Source of the DNA: Vibrio diabolicus
Lineage (GTDB): Bacteria; Pseudomonadota; Gammaproteobacteria; Enterobacterales; Vibrionaceae
Assembly: GCA_001048675.1 (NCBI GenBank)
Contig: CCKK01000020.1
Span: 186,001 to 250,000, forward strand
Length of the DNA stretch: 64,000 nucleotides
Direction: 5' to 3'
Numbering within the stretch: position 1 is the stretch's first letter; each line of letters begins with the position of its first letter. The translations under genes were made by a program, and so were the position numbers. Below, in pieces: positions 61,179 through 64,000 of this stretch. Under the pieces are notes generated by a model. The model searched no databases and was not told the origin of the DNA. It worked only from the letters and a program-made list of their open reading frames with translations.

Positions 61179-62606
61179 ATGACGGTTAAAACTCGTTTTG
61201 CTCCTAGCCCAACTGGCTATCTACACGTTGGTGGTGCGCGTACTGCACTTTACTCTTGGCTATACGCTAAAAACCAAGGTGGTGAATTCGTTCTACGTAT
61301 CGAAGATACAGACCTTGAGCGTAACTCTCAGGAAGCGGTTGATGCAATTCTTGAAGGCATGGAATGGCTAGGCTTGGAGTGGGATGAAGGTCCTTACTAC
61401 CAAACTCAACGTTTTGATCGTTACAACGAAATGGTTGATAAGCTGCTGGCAGAAGACAAAGCTTACAAATGTTACGCGTCTAAAGAGCTGCTAGATGAAA
61501 TCCGTGCAGAGCAAGAAGCAAATAAAGAAATGCCTCGCTACGATGCTAACCATCCAAAAATCAAAGCAGCAAACGAAGCGGCAAAAGATGGCGATCCATG
61601 TGTTATCCGTTTCCGTAACCCGAAAGAAGGCAGCGTAGTATTTGATGATCAAATCCGTGGTCGCATTGAAATCCGCAACGATCAAATGGATGACCTAATC
61701 ATTCGTCGTACTGACGGTTCACCTACTTACAACTTCTGTGTAGTAGTGGATGACTGGGACATGGGTATCACTCACGTTGTTCGTGGTGAAGACCACATCA
61801 ACAATACGCCTCGTCAAATCAACATCTACGAAGCACTAGGTGCGCCAGTACCAACGTTTGCGCACTGTGCAATGATCTTGGGTGATGACGGTGCGAAACT
61901 GTCTAAGCGTCATGGTGCAGTATCAGTCATGCAATATCGCGATATGGGTTACCTGCCTGCAGCACTAAACAACTACCTAGTGCGCCTAGGTTGGTCTCAT
62001 GGCGACCAAGAAATCTTCTCTCAAGAAGAGATGATCAACCTATTCAGCCTAAATGCAGTATCTAAGTCAGCGTCTGCCTTCAACACGGACAAACTGCAAT
62101 GGTTGAACAACCATTACATCAAGAACTCAGATCCTGCGTACGTTGCAGAGCACCTACAATGGCACCTAGATCAACAAAAACTAGACGTAACGAATGGTCC
62201 TGCTATCACTGACGTGATCAAGCTAGTGGGTGAGCGTTGCAACACGCTGGTTGAGCTAGCTGAGCAAATCCGTTACTTCTACGAAGATTTTTCTGAGTTT
62301 GAAGCGGGCGCAGCGAAGAAACACCTACGCGGTGTGGCTAAAGAGCCTTTAGAGCTTGCTCTAGCGAAAGCTGAAGCACTGACCGAGTGGACAACAGCAA
62401 ACATCAAAGATGGCGTTATCGCTGCAGTCTGTGAAGAGCTAGAAATCGGCATGGGCAAAATCGGTATGCCATTACGTGTTGCTGTAACAGGCGGCGGTCA
62501 GTCTCCTTCTGTAGATGCAGTAATGGAACTGGTTGGCAAAGAGCGTTGTGTTGCTCGTATTAAGATGGCGCTTGAGTTCATTGCTGAGCGTGAAGCAAAC
62601 GCATAA
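61179..62606 (+). CDS. gltX: GltX, glutamyl-tRNA synthetase
   Basis: Class I synthetase that charges tRNA-Glu for translation and for heme synthesis through HemA. The 475 residues start with [14 protein letters not shown] (HIGH-like HVGG at 16-19) and have KLSKRHG as the KMSKS-like motif. At the place where E. coli GltX has the zinc ligands CYCS, this protein reads CYAS and the partner Cys/His region is changed, so the zinc site seems absent. Confidence 0.97.
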   Translation: MTVKTRFAPSPTGYLHVGGARTALYSWLYAKNQGGEFVLRIEDTDLERNSQEAVDAILEGMEWLGLEWDEGPYYQTQRFDRYNEMVDKLLAEDKAYKCYASKELLDEIRAEQEANKEMPRYDANHPKIKAANEAAKDGDPCVIRFRNPKEGSVVFDDQIRGRIEIRNDQMDDLIIRRTDGSPTYNFCVVVDDWDMGITHVVRGEDHINNTPRQINIYEALGAPVPTFAHCAMILGDDGAKLSKRHGAVSVMQYRDMGYLPAALNNYLVRLGWSHGDQEIFSQEEMINLFSLNAVSKSASAFNTDKLQWLNNHYIKNSDPAYVAEHLQWHLDQQKLDVTNGPAITDVIKLVGERCNTLVELAEQIRYFYEDFSEFEAGAAKKHLRGVAKEPLELALAKAEALTEWTTANIKDGVIAAVCEELEIGMGKIGMPLRVAVTGGGQSPSVDAVMELVGKERCVARIKMALEFIAEREANA

Positions 62607-62645
62607 TTGCTTTGAACTAAACGTTCTTTTGAATAAATAGTCACA

Positions 62646-62675
62646 AAGCCGCGGTAAACACCCGCGGCTTTTTTG
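62646..62675 (+). terminator. Terminator after gltX
   Basis: AAGCCGCGG and CCGCGGCTT form a GC-rich stem followed by TTTTTGTT. Confidence 0.9.
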
Positions 62676-62917
62676 TTATCTGAATCCTAGATAATGAGAA
62701 ATCTTCTCATATGTCGGTGAAGGATGTGGTATTTAGGACCGTAATTCACCTAGGTATGGATAAGATTTTTTAATCCAAATATCGTTGGCATGAATAAAAA
62801 ACGAGCGATTATATATCAAATATCTGATTGATTTTTATCCACCTTCCTTAAAGTTCCATTTTTGTTGTCTCATTTTTAAGAAAAAACTTTGCTTAAGTTG
62901 TAGTGTTCCAGAAAATA

Positions 62918-62933
62918 AAGCAAACGTTTGCGT
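62918..62933 (+). promoter_or_regulatory. PurR-like (LacI-family) palindrome upstream of ompA
   Basis: AAGCAAACGTTTGCGT matches the PurR box ACGCAAACGTTTGCGT at 15 of 16 positions, with a perfect GCAAACGTTTGC core. It lies in the 642-base gap 62607-63248, about 315 bases before ompA and about 120 bases before its likely -10. No purine gene is adjacent. Confidence 0.65.
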
Positions 62934-63035
62934 CGTGATTGTGTGGGGATTTTTTTGCTTAAGATCACATGTTGTTGAGATTTTTGATGACAATAAATTG
63001 ACAGAATTGGGATTTTTCTCGCGATTTCTTAGCGT

Positions 63036-63083
63036 TATAGTTCACCCCGTCAGTGATACCGAGATGGCGATATGTATCACTGA
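63036..63083 (+). promoter_or_regulatory. ompA promoter -10 and 5' terminal mRNA hairpin
   Basis: -10 TATAGT at 63036-63041 has no good -35. It is followed by a perfect 10-bp stem TCAGTGATAC/GTATCACTGA (63050-63083) with a 14-base loop. A start near 63048 would place the hairpin at the mRNA 5' end, as in E. coli ompA where it protects the message. The leader would be about 200 bases. Confidence 0.6.
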
Positions 63084-63248
63084 ACAGGAAATGTACGTAA
63101 GTAGCTTCCAATAAAAAAAATGCATGTGCATAAAAAGAAGCTGACTAAGTATCTCACTCAAGGAATGAATAAAAAGAATTGAAATACAACGTCAGTCAGA
63201 CGGCGCATTTCGGCATCTAACAAAAGAACTTCTTTAGAGGAATCAATA

Positions 63249-64000
63249 ATGAAAAAATTAGCAGCGGTAATTTCAGCGTCTCTACTTATGGCTTCAGCAG
63301 CACAAGCAGAAGTATACGTTGGTGGTAAGATGGGTAAGTCATGGATGGAAGACGCGTGTGTAGCGGGCCAGGCTTGTGACAAAGACGACTCTACTCTTGG
63401 CGCTTTTGTTGGTTACGAAATGAATAAATACTTCGCAGTAGAAGCAGGTTTCGACAACATCGGTGATTTTAACCAAACTTCTTTCGGTGGCCATGTAGAA
63501 GCAATCACTCTTGCACCTAAATTCAGCCTACCAATCACTGAAGACATCGCACTTTACGGTAAAGTGGGTGGCGCTTACGTAATGTTTGATGGTAAAGATG
63601 ATTACTCTTACCTAGGCGCAGCTGGCCTTGAGTTCAACCTAAGCCAAAACGTAACTGCTCGCGCGGAATACCAAACTCTGACTGATATCAGCAACGATGT
63701 AACTCGTGCGACAGGTAACACAGCAACACTGGGTGTTTCTTTCAAATTCGGTGGCAACGATGAGCCAGTAATCGTAGAAGAGCCAGTTGTTGTTGAAGAA
63801 GTGGTTGTAGAAGAAGTGGTAGAAGAGCCAGTAGTTGTAACGAAAACATTCGAAACTCAAACAATCGGCACTGGTAGCTTTGATCTAAACAGCACAACTC
63901 TAAAACCAGAGAGCGCTGCAAAACTTGATAACCTAGTTGCTTTCCTAAACGAGCACCCACAAGCGAACGTTGAAGTTGTAGGTTACACAGATACTTCTGG
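63249..64000 (+). CDS. ompA: OmpA-family outer-membrane protein (3' end beyond window)
   Basis: 250 codons are visible. Residues 1-20 are a signal peptide (ending AQA). An eight-stranded OmpA barrel (EVYVGGKMGKSW .. TLGVSFKFGG) occupies ~21-168. An acidic Val/Glu/Pro hinge (PVVVEEVVVEEVVEEP) follows. The OmpA C-terminal peptidoglycan-binding domain starts with IGTGSFDLNSTTLKPESAAKL and is cut near VVGYTDTSG. AGAGGA precedes the ATG. Confidence 0.95.
   Translation, partial: MKKLAAVISASLLMASAAQAEVYVGGKMGKSWMEDACVAGQACDKDDSTLGAFVGYEMNKYFAVEAGFDNIGDFNQTSFGGHVEAITLAPKFSLPITEDIALYGKVGGAYVMFDGKDDYSYLGAAGLEFNLSQNVTARAEYQTLTDISNDVTRATGNTATLGVSFKFGGNDEPVIVEEPVVVEEVVVEEVVEEPVVVTKTFETQTIGTGSFDLNSTTLKPESAAKLDNLVAFLNEHPQANVEVVGYTDTS

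Noticed and set aside
62998..63003. TTGACA as the -35 box of ompA
   Set aside because: No acceptable -10 lies 16-18 bases downstream; TATAGT at 63036 is too far to pair with it.

Overview
The window looks like core chromosome from a Vibrio of the Harveyi clade (V. harveyi, V. parahaemolyticus, V. alginolyticus and relatives). I base this on a chitoporin very close to V. harveyi ChiP as I recall it, an 883-residue GH20 chitobiase of the Vibrio type, a 560-residue NutA-like lipoprotein 5'-nucleotidase, and the gene order of the gammaproteobacterial blocks. Family calls come from reading the translations; no database search was run.

Layout. 1-2.7 kb: metNIQ methionine importer (metQ cut by the edge) behind four tandem MetJ boxes, divergent from gmhB. 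2.8-7.2 kb: trehalose locus treR-treB-treC with two TreR-like palindromes. 7.2-10.5 kb: an accessory-looking lipoprotein, a membrane-anchored CadC/ToxR-like regulator and a YitT-family membrane protein. 10.8-12.2 kb: glyA with a PurR operator. 12.5-25.1 kb, minus strand: the conserved block leuS-lptE-holA-rsfS-rlmH-mrdA-rodA-rlpA-dacA-ybeD-lipB-lipA, serving translation, LPS assembly, rod-shape cell-wall synthesis and lipoate. nadD is not at its E. coli position. 25.2-32.8 kb: ybeL-like gene, then lnt-corC-ybeY-ybeZ-miaB and divergent ubiF.

33.0-34.4 kb: a minus-strand tRNA array Met-Leu-Gln-Met-Leu-Gln-Leu-Leu*-Gln-Leu. It contains two chimeric tRNA remnants, a 91-bp tandem duplication and one tRNA-Leu with a duplicated anticodon arm. 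34.6-39.0 kb: ychF-pth and lolB-ispE-prs. 39.1-44.5 kb: hemA-prfA-prmC-sirB2-sirB1-kdsA. 44.6-49.1 kb: nutA-like gene, ybaK, rluF, smrA-like gene and a DUF3149 micro-protein. 49.3-51.1 kb: tRNA-Pro followed by decayed copies of its 3' end, a small secreted protein and a broken TraB/GumN-family gene. 51.6-60.3 kb: chitobiase, a small KdgM/NanC-like porin, a copper unit (DUF411 protein and copA behind a CueR-type promoter) and chitoporin chiP. 60.4-64 kb: DUF2057 protein, gltX and the start of an ompA-like gene.

Four genes (ybeY, ybaK, the TraB-family gene and copA) are each split by what reads as one extra base. All four lesions are +1 and sit in or beside short homopolymers. YbeY is reported essential in V. 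cholerae, so base-level sequence error is the simplest explanation, with real mutation or programmed frameshifting as alternatives. I found no CRISPR array, IS element, prophage or clearly novel multi-gene system. The most unusual material is the rearranged tRNA array, the tRNA-Pro remnants, the set of frameshifts, and a PurR-like palindrome plus 5' hairpin upstream of ompA.
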